Translations under genes and position numbers: made by a program | The notes under the pieces: model-generated | Databases searched by the model: none | What the model was told of the DNA's origin: nothing | What the model saw: the letters and a program-made list of their open reading frames with translations, nothing else | Shown here: one piece after another, positions 26,069-33,821 of the stretch | Layout: every line of letters starts with the position of its first letter | Position numbering within the stretch: the first letter of the stretch is position 1 | Source of the DNA: Rhizocola hellebori | Lineage (GTDB): Bacteria > Actinomycetota > Actinomycetes > Mycobacteriales > Micromonosporaceae | Length of the DNA stretch: 64,000 nt | Direction: 5' to 3' | Assembly (NCBI RefSeq): GCF_016862955.1 | Contig: NZ_BONY01000034.1 | Coordinates: forward strand, 1 to 64,000

Positions 26069-26155
26069 AAAGCATCCCGAACTGACTCCCAAGAGCCGGG
26101 ACGGTGGTGTCCTCGTTGTTGAGCAGCGGTACAAGCTGACGTTGTGATTGCGTTG

Positions 26156-26192
26156 CGAACGGGCGGCAGACCCTAGGTTTGCCGCCCGTTCG
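26156..26192. terminator. Strong 13-bp hairpin
   Basis: CGAACGGGCGGCA (26156-26168) and TGCCGCCCGTTCG (26180-26192) are exact reverse complements with an 11-base loop; TTTGTG follows. It resembles a rho-independent terminator for plus-strand transcription, though the T-run is weak. Confidence 0.6.
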
Positions 26193-26493
26193 TTTGTGCA
26201 TGTAGACGTCGGCCGGAGCTGAGGCTACGGCATAAGGACATAAGGATCATGACGCAGGGCTCTGACCTGCATTTTTCTCTCGCCGCGGATCGCAGGGCCA
26301 GTCCGGCAGTTCGGGAAGGCAGCGCTCCGTTTCCGACAGCACCGAGTAGATCGGGTCGGCGCGCGACGGCGCTCCGTTGTCTGATCACCGTCCTGAAACT
26401 GGTAGAGCTCATGGCTATTCGATCAGAGGCGGCGTCTCACACGACAAACCGCGTGAACACCGACAGGAGTCATGGATCAGGTGGGGTAGCCAG

Positions 26494-28782
26494 TCAATCA
26501 GTGGGGGTGTTCCGTCCCGTCAAATGATCAGGAAAGGGCGGCAGTTTTTCCAGCCCAAGATGCTCACGCGCCGTCTCTAAGCGCTGCATCGCGTCCATAT
26601 GGGATAAAGCAAGGACGGCGCGAGCCTGTGTGAGCTGGCGAATTCCTTCTTGGAACCAGATGGAGGCCATTGTCGATTCCCATTGGGCGGAGTCGCGCGG
26701 CGTGCCGAAGAACTCGGCTGCGGTCGCGAGCTGGAGCAGCAGCACAACCAGCGGCTCGCGCAGCTCCGCGGGCGAGGATTGGCTGATCCATGCCTGGGCG
26801 AGCGGCACGATCCCCGTGTGCATCGACTCCGTACTCTCATCTAGAAAGCGGCGTACCGCGAAGAGGTACTCGTGCCGATGATCGGTGCCTCGGGACCGGC
26901 GCACCGCGGCCTCGATAGCGTCGAGTGCTTCAGCACGTGTCAGGCGCTCGGCAAGTGCGGCGACTGGCAACGGGTTTTCCTGTTCCCGACGGAAGTTCAC
27001 CGAGCGGCGGGCGGCGCGGATTAGGTCGCGCGGTAGGCCGCCCGCGATGGCGTGGCATAGGAGCGCTGCTGCGTCGGGGAATCCGCGTACACGCCGTGAG
27101 AGCAAGTGGCGTGAGTCCTCTGCAGTGAACGGCAGCACCCGTAGCACTGTGTCGAACGACGAGTCGAAAGTGTCACGTACTGGTACGCCGCGTAGCGCGA
27201 AGCTGTCGAGCGCATCTTCACTAACAGACACGAAGAAGTGCGTGTTGCTAATGCGGAATAGATCCTTGAGCGCGTTAACCATGGCGATTGCCTCATCCGC
27301 TGAGGCGATCTTGTCAAGCTCGTCGATGCCGATGACCAGCTTGTGGTCCTTTCCGGCAAGCTTGTGGTAGCGGCTGAGGAAGTCCTTGAAGTCGGCGACT
27401 CGCTCTGGATGACTGCGGTCGCGCTGGGCCAGTGAGACTTGGTCCTCCTGCTCGAACTTGGTGCTTGGCACAAGCTTGGTGTCGAGTTTGTTCTTGACCT
27501 GGACGCTTGTCTGCCATCGGAGGCTGCGTAGCTCGTCCAGGGCGAGGGCGACGATTTGGTCATCCCGACGAGATCTACTACGAGGCCGCAAGAGTGGAAT
27601 GTATCCCCGAGGCCGGAAGCCTCGCCTACCGCGCGACCTGTTGACGGTGTGCATAACGGCGTAGGCGAGCCCGATCGCGCCGACCGTCACCGTCGTGACA
27701 CCCAGAAGCTTGATCGCCGCGACGAGTGGATCGAGACCGAAAGGAGGGGCGTCGATGCCAAAAAACATAATCAAGCCCGCGACTACCAGCAGTATGGCTA
27801 ACGCCATGCGAAAGGTGGCCATGTTGGCTGCCGCCGACGGTCGACGGTCGAGCTGTTCCTCCGAGACGCCGAAGTCGTCGAGGACGGACTGTGCGACTTT
27901 CGCATGGATGTGTCGTACGAAATCCGGAGCGTCGTAGCGCACTGGAGCGGGCAGGTACACGCCCGTGCGACCGCTCGATCTGTCGGAGGTCGCTAGGTGG
28001 ATCATAATGGTCGATTTGCCGATGCCCCTTGGCCCAGCGATGCCGATCGCCGAGGTCTCGTAGTGCTTGACGAACTCGTCAGCTGCGTCGAGGCTATGTG
28101 CGGTGATCGTCGCGGGCATCTCGAGCTCCACGAGGTCCTTCGCGTCAACGGCCTTGATGAATGCACCGGTGGCGACTTCGTCGCTCTCCCACCTATTGAC
28201 GATCTCGAGGACCATGCCGCGAGCATCCCGAAGAAGGGCTTCGGCAAGCCGCGCGTCGGCCCCATCCAGTTCACGCTCTCGCTCACGCAGCTGTGCGTTC
28301 ACCCTGCTGTTTCTCATGAAGAAGCTCGGGAACGCCACGAGAAGGACGCCAAGCACGAAGGCTAGCCCAAGACCCAGCCAGGCACCGCCAAGTCCGCTGC
28401 TGCCCTTCCAGAACCATCCCTTGAAGTCGATAGGCTCCATCGGCCAGTCCAGACCGACTATCGACTGCAACGACAGCGTCGCGAGGACAAAGTCAAGCAA
28501 CAGCACGGCGGACACCACATAGAGGATCCGACGCTTCGTGATGTGAACCTGGAGCTGGGCCGATCTCAGCGCCCGCCCAGCTGTGCCAACCCCGGACTGA
28601 TAAGTCAGCAGGCTGCGCCGAATTTCGTCACCTCGTTCCAAGACCTCCCGACGGATGACTGCCGTGCCTACTGGCAGGCTTTCCAAGTCGGGCTGGCCGA
28701 ACACCTCTTCGAGAACCTGCTCGATGGAATCATCGGTCAAGGGCTCCGGTGGTACGTCTCCAGAGTCGCCAGAGTCGGGCAT
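26494..28782 (-). CDS. KAP-type membrane P-loop NTPase
   Basis: I start at ATG 28782; the frame is open to an ATG at 28890, but that extension is Arg-rich. The 762-residue product has two TM helices near 86-106 and 134-156, Walker A GPRGIGKST (250-258), two more TM helices near 326-343 and 353-377, and Walker B LVIGIDELDK (482-491), followed by a helical C-terminal domain. Membrane helices inserted between Walker A and Walker B are the hallmark of KAP NTPases, the family of Kidins220 and phage-excluding PifA. The gene stands alone between transposase relics. A defence or membrane-surveillance role is inference. GC content is lower than in neighbouring housekeeping-like genes. Confidence 0.82.
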   Translation of the reverse strand: MPDSGDSGDVPPEPLTDDSIEQVLEEVFGQPDLESLPVGTAVIRREVLERGDEIRRSLLTYQSGVGTAGRALRSAQLQVHITKRRILYVVSAVLLLDFVLATLSLQSIVGLDWPMEPIDFKGWFWKGSSGLGGAWLGLGLAFVLGVLLVAFPSFFMRNSRVNAQLRERERELDGADARLAEALLRDARGMVLEIVNRWESDEVATGAFIKAVDAKDLVELEMPATITAHSLDAADEFVKHYETSAIGIAGPRGIGKSTIMIHLATSDRSSGRTGVYLPAPVRYDAPDFVRHIHAKVAQSVLDDFGVSEEQLDRRPSAAANMATFRMALAILLVVAGLIMFFGIDAPPFGLDPLVAAIKLLGVTTVTVGAIGLAYAVMHTVNRSRGRRGFRPRGYIPLLRPRSRSRRDDQIVALALDELRSLRWQTSVQVKNKLDTKLVPSTKFEQEDQVSLAQRDRSHPERVADFKDFLSRYHKLAGKDHKLVIGIDELDKIASADEAIAMVNALKDLFRISNTHFFVSVSEDALDSFALRGVPVRDTFDSSFDTVLRVLPFTAEDSRHLLSRRVRGFPDAAALLCHAIAGGLPRDLIRAARRSVNFRREQENPLPVAALAERLTRAEALDAIEAAVRRSRGTDHRHEYLFAVRRFLDESTESMHTGIVPLAQAWISQSSPAELREPLVVLLLQLATAAEFFGTPRDSAQWESTMASIWFQEGIRQLTQARAVLALSHMDAMQRLETAREHLGLEKLPPFPDHLTGRNTPTD

Positions 28783-28948
28783 AGATGCGACGATGACAGC
28801 CACTAGGCACAGCTGAAATCCGCCGATCCGTCGCAGTCCGCCGCATATTGGTCGTATCATTCTCCTGCTAGCCGATGCGTTAGTGGCCATGAGGGTGACG
28901 GCGAGCCATTCTGCCGCTGGGCCATCCGATTAGGGCCTGTTTCTCGGA

Positions 28949-29680
28949 TCAATGAGTCTGGTCGGGCCGTGCGCGCAGCCAGATGAGGATGTCGGCGATG
29001 CGCACGGTGTCGCAGTAGCGGTCGGCCAGCTTGTCGTAGCGGGTGGCGACGGCCCGGAATTGCTTGCGCCGGTTCATAAGTCGTTCGGCGTGGTTGCGGG
29101 TCTTGTACCGGACCGGGTCGAAGTTGGGCGGCCGGCCGCCGCGTGATCCTCGCCGTGCCCGGGCGGCGATCACGTTGGACTGCTCAGGGATGGTGTGCGC
29201 GACTCTGCGGCGCCGCAGCATGGTTCGGGTGGCTCTGGCGCCATAGGCCTTATCGGCGCACAGGTGCGCCAGCCGCGTTCGGGGCTTGACCGAAGGCATG
29301 GTGGAAGTGATCGCGATCTGGTCCAGCAGCGCGGCCAGCTGCGGGCTGTCATGAGCCTGCCCAGGGGTCAGCCGGGTTACGTCCCCGCCCGTCGCAGATG
29401 GTGTGAATCTTGGTGGTCAGCCCGCCACGGGACCGGCGCAAACTCTGCGCCGCACGTGATTCATCCGCGCTGCGCCCCCTTTAACCGCACCAGCGGCATG
29501 CCGATGCGCCCGCACCACCGTGGAATCCACATGCCCCGCCAGATCCACACCCCCGGCGGCATACGCCGAAGCGATCAGTGCCTGCTCGATACGAGCCCAG
29601 GTACCGTCCTCACCCCAGCGGGCGAACGCTTGTACAGCGTCTGAAACGGCCCGTACCGGTCTGGCAGTCACGCCACGGCC
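28949..29680 (-). pseudogene. IS5-family transposase, frameshifted and truncated
   Basis: Minus-strand frames give the IS5 catalytic core in pieces: ARWGEDGTWARIEQAL and VDSTVVRAHRHAAGA (first Asp), SRGGLTTKIHTICDGRG in the next frame, then LTPGQAHDSPQLAALLDQ and CADKAYGARATR (second Asp), and ERLMNRRKQFRAVATRYDKL with the catalytic Glu. Frameshifts lie near 29440 and 29380. The N-terminus is missing and replaced by an IS21-like sequence. Confidence 0.8.
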
Positions 29681-29770
29681 ACTGGTGGACATCTCACTGC
29701 TCGACCGGCCCGCATGCCAGTGGATCAAGATTTCGGTCACGTCGATCACAGTGAACGTTCTCCTCGCCAT
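29678..29770 (-). pseudogene. IS21-type transposase N-terminal fragment
   Basis: The 31 codons from ATG 29770 read MARRTFTVIDVTEILIHWHA then GRSSSEMS, the N-terminal HTH region of actinobacterial IS21-type transposases. The frame then runs directly into IS5 sequence, so an IS5 copy was inserted into, or recombined with, an IS21-type gene. The C-terminal relic at 24470-24920 has the same orientation and could be from the same element, with the KAP gene in between. Confidence 0.55.
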
Positions 29771-29851
29771 CGGCTCCCTCGCCCCTTACAGACGAGGAAG
29801 GACACTTCCCGATTACGAGGACCACACCGCCGCCGCTCGCCATCCCCCTGG

Positions 29852-29942
29852 GGAATTACGTGAGCGGCTGTCCAATTACTTGAGCGCGATCTTGCACAAA
29901 CGAAGAATTAGGTGAGCGGCGACACCAGTGAGCGGCGACACC
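29852..29942. repeat. Repeated IS21-like end motifs
   Basis: Three spaced copies of AATTA(C/G)(G/T)TGAGCG occur near 29854, 29875 and 29908, and GTGAGCGGCGACACC is directly repeated at 29911 and 29928. Multiple short repeats at the element end just upstream of the transposase gene are typical of IS21-family termini (transposase binding sites). Their position fits the left end of the relic that begins at 29770. Confidence 0.5.
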
Positions 29943-29969
29943 CTGGCCGAGAAAAGGGGCGCTGGAGCG

Positions 29970-31091
29970 CTAAGCCAAGTAGCGCACGTGAATGTCCTCT
30001 ATGCCCCATTGGGCCAGCGCTGCTTGGACATCCTGGACCACTTGACGTTGGGGAAAGTGCCAGAGAATCTTCGTTCCGCGTGCGAACGCGAGCTGCTCCG
30101 TAGCCAATGGCAGGAATACAGCTTTGAGCTGCGCCGGTGCCAATTCACCTTTTTCTGCTCCGAACTCGTATTGCGGATGAATGTATTGCAGCCTGCCATC
30201 GCGATAGCCATCGAAGGCGTAGCCGTCTACTACGTACTTCATGGAAGCGTGAGGTATGCCCAGGACGCGGGCGCGGTAGGCGTCAAAGTCAAATGTCGGA
30301 TCTTTTTCGACACCCTGAAAAGGATGGGCGTGGAAAGGCCGTTGCACCAACCAGTATGCGGCTAGCGCATCCTCTCCAGTGACGCTTAGCGGATCGCCTG
30401 CCAACGTCAGCCAGGTGCCGTGGTTTCCGTGGTGCACCGTCACGACAGCTTCGAGTTCAGTGATCGAGAGATTGTCGAAGTGGCGTTCGTCGAGATAGGT
30501 GAGCCACCCTACGGTCGGCATCTTCGTCCGTGCATCACGTGGACGGCTAAGATAGTCGTCGAGTTCACGAATGCTTAGTCTTGGCTGTGGAGGTTGCTGG
30601 GCGTCTAGTAGGCGAGAGCTGGTCACGTTGGCCCACCATGGCTGCCACGGGTCGACTACAGCTTCAGCCGCTGCTCTAAGAACGCCTGGTTCGTACAATC
30701 CTGGCGCAAGTGTTGGCGGCGGGAGCTCTAGCATGAAGTGGTTGGGCGCCATGTGCTGAGCATGGTTGCCGACCGTCATGCTGGCGCTGACACTGCAGTC
30801 GTTGTCGCCTTCCCAGCCTCCTGTCCAACCGCCGAGAGTAAAGCCTGTTTCCCTAAGCTTTGCGGCACGCGAGTCCACGAGACGTGTCAGGCTTTGCAGA
30901 TCCAGTTGCCACGGAGTTTTCGGACCAGCTGCCCACTCCTTGTCGTTCTTCCACCTGTCTCGCCAATCGCCGAACATAGGATGTACCCGCCTTAGCCGGC
31001 TAAAGCAGTCGAGTAGGCGCGATGCGATCTCATCGCTGTTTTCTCGCCTAGCGCCCCAGAAGGCGCCAATGCGGTAGGCGTTGTCCTTCAT
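29970..31091 (-). CDS. Imm52-like immunity protein fused to a toxin-like domain lacking D-A-K
   Basis: A 373-residue protein. Residues 1-250 fit the Imm52 pattern (YRIGAFWGARRENSDEIASR, RVHPMFGDWRD, PNHFMLELP, WLTYLDERHF). Residues ~285-373 align without gaps to the Tox-REase-5 domain of the toxin encoded upstream: FDGYRDG (293-299) matches FDGYRNG, and LWHFPQ matches VWAFQQ. The toxin's catalytic D-A-K is Y-I-H here, so this copy should be inactive. It may compete for the toxin's substrate or bind the toxin. It begins eight bases after the toxin stop, the usual toxin-immunity order. Imm52 with REase-5 toxins is a known pairing as I recall it; the fusion is what I find unusual. Confidence 0.75.
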   Translation of the reverse strand: MKDNAYRIGAFWGARRENSDEIASRLLDCFSRLRRVHPMFGDWRDRWKNDKEWAAGPKTPWQLDLQSLTRLVDSRAAKLRETGFTLGGWTGGWEGDNDCSVSASMTVGNHAQHMAPNHFMLELPPPTLAPGLYEPGVLRAAAEAVVDPWQPWWANVTSSRLLDAQQPPQPRLSIRELDDYLSRPRDARTKMPTVGWLTYLDERHFDNLSITELEAVVTVHHGNHGTWLTLAGDPLSVTGEDALAAYWLVQRPFHAHPFQGVEKDPTFDFDAYRARVLGIPHASMKYVVDGYAFDGYRDGRLQYIHPQYEFGAEKGELAPAQLKAVFLPLATEQLAFARGTKILWHFPQRQVVQDVQAALAQWGIEDIHVRYLA

Positions 31092-31099
31092 GGCTACTC

Positions 31100-32077
31100 C
31101 TAGGGATTAAGGTCTGGACCTAGAATGATCAGGCGATCAGCTCCAAAGCCTGCGCTGCGCATTCTACCTTCAATGAAGTCGGCAAAATCCTGTTGCTGGA
31201 ACGCCCACACCACCGGGAGTCCTCCGGCACGAGCTATCTCGTCAGCTGCCAAGTCCTTGAATTCTTGGTCATTGTCCTCAAAGCCCGTCCTCCATTGGCC
31301 GTCCTTCAACATGAATGCGTAGTTGGCTTTGGCGTCGAAAATATGGCCGTTTCGATAGCCGTCAAAATCTTTGCCGTTGAGCGTATATACCAAGCCGGGT
31401 GGCGCACCTGTTACGTGGCTCTGCCAGGCCCGAGACCTCTCTGACATGTTTTCGGTCCCAAATCGCCATTCACCTGGACCGCTCATGTCCAGCGTTCCGG
31501 GGCCGTATATGACTTTTCCGGAATTGTCGCGGATAGATCCGTCGCTCCAAATGGTTCTTCCGTGCCCGTCCGCCTGACCAGTGCTGAAGGGACCAGTTGC
31601 GGACTTGCGCTGCGCGTCTCGCTCATCGTCTCGCCATCGATCCTCAAGGGTGTTATAGATATCGACGGCTCCCGCCGTCACCATGAGCGGAACGTAGGGT
31701 TTGATTGGGTTGGGCTCGTAGATCGGTACGCGTGCAGCTGCAAGCGCGGTACCCCCCGGAGCGCCGCCGCTGCAATCACAGGTGGCCGAAAATTTTAGTC
31801 CGTCTGGATCGCTGAAACTGGTTGGGCTGCCATTGGAGTACGAGTAGCCGTGCCACGACTGCGGATCGGTAAGATCAAATATTGGGTCGATCGAGACAAA
31901 GCGGCCCATGCTCTGGTCATACTCGCGGGCTCCAAGATGGGTGAGACCGGTGTCGTCCTTGGTGCCGCCGACGTAGGTCTTCGTTCCGACCCAGCCCGTC
32001 GGTTGGGCGCCTCTAAGCTCGCCGTATGGCGTGAATCGTCGCCGTGCAGAGGCCAGTGTGATCGCATCGACTTGCAC
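31100..32077 (-). CDS. Rhs C-terminal tip with Tox-REase-5 nuclease toxin
   Basis: The frame from GTG 32077 gives 325 residues. Residues 16-95 are the end of an Rhs core (FTPYGELRG, THLGAREYDQSMGRFVSIDP, YSYSNGSPTSFSDPDG). A linker follows, then the toxin: LNGKDFDGYRNGHIFDAKAN (233-252), with D248 and K250 as the restriction-endonuclease-like active site, and VVWAFQQQDF near 289. The Rhs core upstream is present only for ~85 codons and is in another frame, so the protein probably cannot be delivered as in intact Rhs systems. The immunity gene follows eight bases later. Confidence 0.8.
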   Translation of the reverse strand: MQVDAITLASARRRFTPYGELRGAQPTGWVGTKTYVGGTKDDTGLTHLGAREYDQSMGRFVSIDPIFDLTDPQSWHGYSYSNGSPTSFSDPDGLKFSATCDCSGGAPGGTALAAARVPIYEPNPIKPYVPLMVTAGAVDIYNTLEDRWRDDERDAQRKSATGPFSTGQADGHGRTIWSDGSIRDNSGKVIYGPGTLDMSGPGEWRFGTENMSERSRAWQSHVTGAPPGLVYTLNGKDFDGYRNGHIFDAKANYAFMLKDGQWRTGFEDNDQEFKDLAADEIARAGGLPVVWAFQQQDFADFIEGRMRSAGFGADRLIILGPDLNP

Positions 32078-32335
32078 GGTGGCGGAACCCTGTTGGTTGG
32101 CGAAGACCCACTTCAGTCCTGATGCGTCGCGTACGGCGACGCCGTAGTGCCGCCGTCCGAGCGGATCGGCGGTTCCCAGCTTCTCCAGTTCGGTGCCGTC
32201 GGGCAGATAAAGCGTTTTTTGGTGGGGCTGGCGGAAATGAGGCGGGTGCCGGTGCTGTCGTACACGTATGAGGTTGTGGTCGTGCCTTCAGTGAGGGTGG
32301 CGAGGTGGTCTTCTTTGTCCCAGGTCAGGAGCTAC
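32078..32335 (-). pseudogene. Rhs core remnant, truncated and frameshifted
   Basis: Upstream of the toxin frame the minus strand reads LTWDKEDHLATLTEGTTTTS, YVYDSTGTRLISA and SPTKK, then, after a frame change at a run of six A (32213-32218), TLYLPDGTELEKLG and GLKWVFANQQGSATVQVD, which joins the toxin frame. This is standard Rhs/YD-repeat sequence. A stop (TAG) precedes the first recognisable residue near 32337, marking the truncation. Confidence 0.75.
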
Positions 32336-32505
32336 GCACTATCAGTTCTACTGAGGCGGTCCCGTTCACATCAAACCTGTCCGCTCACGGAAGACGACGA
32401 TCACCGAGACTAGTTGGATAAGTCGACACACGCACGATGGGGTCACCCGATCATCCGCTCTCGACAAGTCGGATAGGCGACATACTGATACTGCGCGGCG
32501 CGGCG

Positions 32506-33339
32506 TCAACCGGGCTGTGCTGCAATCTCGGCGAAGTTGAGCGCGCCACTGCCGAGGTCGATAACTGCAGACTCCGTAGTTATGACTATGACTGGTTCGT
32601 TGTGGGCGTGGTCGCGGATGGCCAGTGACAGCTTGGGTTCGGGGCCGAGACGCCGCGCCCGACTGCCAAGTTCGCGGATCATGGTCCACGGCAGCCGTGC
32701 GCGGCCCTCAAGTAGCCAGAGGTTTTCGTATCCGTGCTCGGCTTCCAGCCGACCTGCCTCAGCAGGCGGCGGTTTCTCGACAAGATCAGTCAGGAGGCAT
32801 AAACCATCGTGGTATCGAGAAACGATGACGCCACGGACGGATGCCTCCTCGCGGCGGTACGGCCTTGCCAGCACGATGGCTCGTTTCGCAGGCGCCAGCG
32901 CGAGCGAAGCGGCGGGATTATCGCCTGGGTAAAGGTTGTCGGCGAAGGCTACGAAGACGTCTGCGGGTTCGAAGTGCGCTGCGGCGTTGAGGATCGAGGT
33001 GATGTCGGCGTATCGGCCGCGCTGAGGAATGAAGGTGAGATCGAGTTTTTCATGAAGCGGCGGATCTGTGGCAGGCATCCCGGCCGCGCGCTGATAGGCC
33101 GCTCGGCCTCCGGCACCGAGCGTCGTTTGGGCCCAGGCCATGAACCGTTCGTAGAACGGATGATAGACAACGACGATACGTGCTGGAGCTAGTGAAGCGA
33201 ACTCGTCGAGCACATGCAGGATGCCCGGCCGGCCCGCCACCGGCTGGAACTCTTTCGGGATGTGCCGCGACCATCCGGCCACGCGAGTGCCCAGCCCGCC
33301 TGCGCATACCGCTACCTGGGTGACCGGTTGTCGCTTCAT
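32506..33339 (-). CDS. Nucleotidyltransferase (NTP transferase family)
   Basis: ATG 33339 gives 277 residues beginning MKRQPVTQVAVCAGGLGTRV; the GGLGTR loop binds the nucleotide in sugar-1-phosphate nucleotidyltransferases. VFVAFADNLYPGDNPAAS has the central Asp, where GlmU/RmlA-like enzymes have the metal-binding D in DN, and GVIVSRYHDG and DLVEKPP follow in the family order. The lysine-rich activator site of true pyrophosphorylases is not obvious, so substrate cannot be given. It is divergent from the Nudix gene at 33393, 53 bases away, and close to a sulfotransferase-FGE fusion gene, suggesting a shared modification pathway. Confidence 0.8.
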   Translation of the reverse strand: MKRQPVTQVAVCAGGLGTRVAGWSRHIPKEFQPVAGRPGILHVLDEFASLAPARIVVVYHPFYERFMAWAQTTLGAGGRAAYQRAAGMPATDPPLHEKLDLTFIPQRGRYADITSILNAAAHFEPADVFVAFADNLYPGDNPAASLALAPAKRAIVLARPYRREEASVRGVIVSRYHDGLCLLTDLVEKPPPAEAGRLEAEHGYENLWLLEGRARLPWTMIRELGSRARRLGPEPKLSLAIRDHAHNEPVIVITTESAVIDLGSGALNFAEIAAQPG

Positions 33340-33392
33340 CGCCGCGCCATCGCCCGTTGATCTACGCCCGTTGCTACGGTCGCTGCGTGCCG

Positions 33393-33821
33393 ATGAATGT
33401 GCGAGTGACCGCGATCGTAATCGAAGACGACCAGATTCTGCTGCTCGACCAGGATACAGACAGTGATCGCTCGTGGTCGCTCCCCGGTGGAAAGGTCGAG
33501 CCTGGGGAGACGATCGAGGAGGCGCTCGCACGGGAGGTGCGGGAGGAGACCGGGCTGGAAGTTCGTGTCGGTGATCTGCTGTATGTGTGTGACGTGGTTG
33601 GCGCGCACGTTGTTCACCTGACCTTCGAATGTCGACGCACTGGCGGGACGCTGGGCGCAGTCAAGGCGGGTGCCGACACCCGCCCGATCCGGGACGTGAA
33701 GTTCGTCAAGCTCACTGAGCTGACCCAGCTCGGGTTCAGCGACACGTTTGTGGAGCGAGCGCAGAAACGGTGGCCGGAGGCTGGCTCATACATGGGCCCA
33801 AAGTCCAATATCGGCTTGTGA
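33393..33821 (+). CDS. Nudix hydrolase
   Basis: ATG 33393 is chosen; GTG 33387 is also possible. The 142-residue product carries a full Nudix box at residues ~32-55: GGKVEPGET then EEALAREVREETGLE, fitting G-x5-E-x7-R-E-U-x-E-E-x-G-U. The segment ILLLDQDTDSDRSWSLPGG precedes it. Nudix enzymes cleave nucleoside diphosphates linked to another moiety. The last 36 bases overlap the 3' end of the convergent sulfotransferase-FGE gene. Divergent from the nucleotidyltransferase, probably sharing a promoter region. Confidence 0.88.
   Translation: MNVRVTAIVIEDDQILLLDQDTDSDRSWSLPGGKVEPGETIEEALAREVREETGLEVRVGDLLYVCDVVGAHVVHLTFECRRTGGTLGAVKAGADTRPIRDVKFVKLTELTQLGFSDTFVERAQKRWPEAGSYMGPKSNIGL

Larger units (their letters stand above)
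25628..26493. other. Gene-poor, lower-GC stretch
   Basis: About 865 bases with no supported gene. It is visibly less GC-rich than its surroundings, contains the doublet CGTTAAGAAACC/CGTTAAGAATT near 25915-25935, a tRNA-3'-end-like fragment and a strong hairpin (listed separately). It separates a transposase relic from the KAP NTPase gene and may mark an island boundary. Confidence 0.45.

Noticed and set aside
25940-26134. Minus-strand 64-codon frame containing AARDSNP
   Set aside because: ARDSNP-type peptides arise from reading a tRNA T-arm backwards; this supports a tRNA fragment, not a gene.
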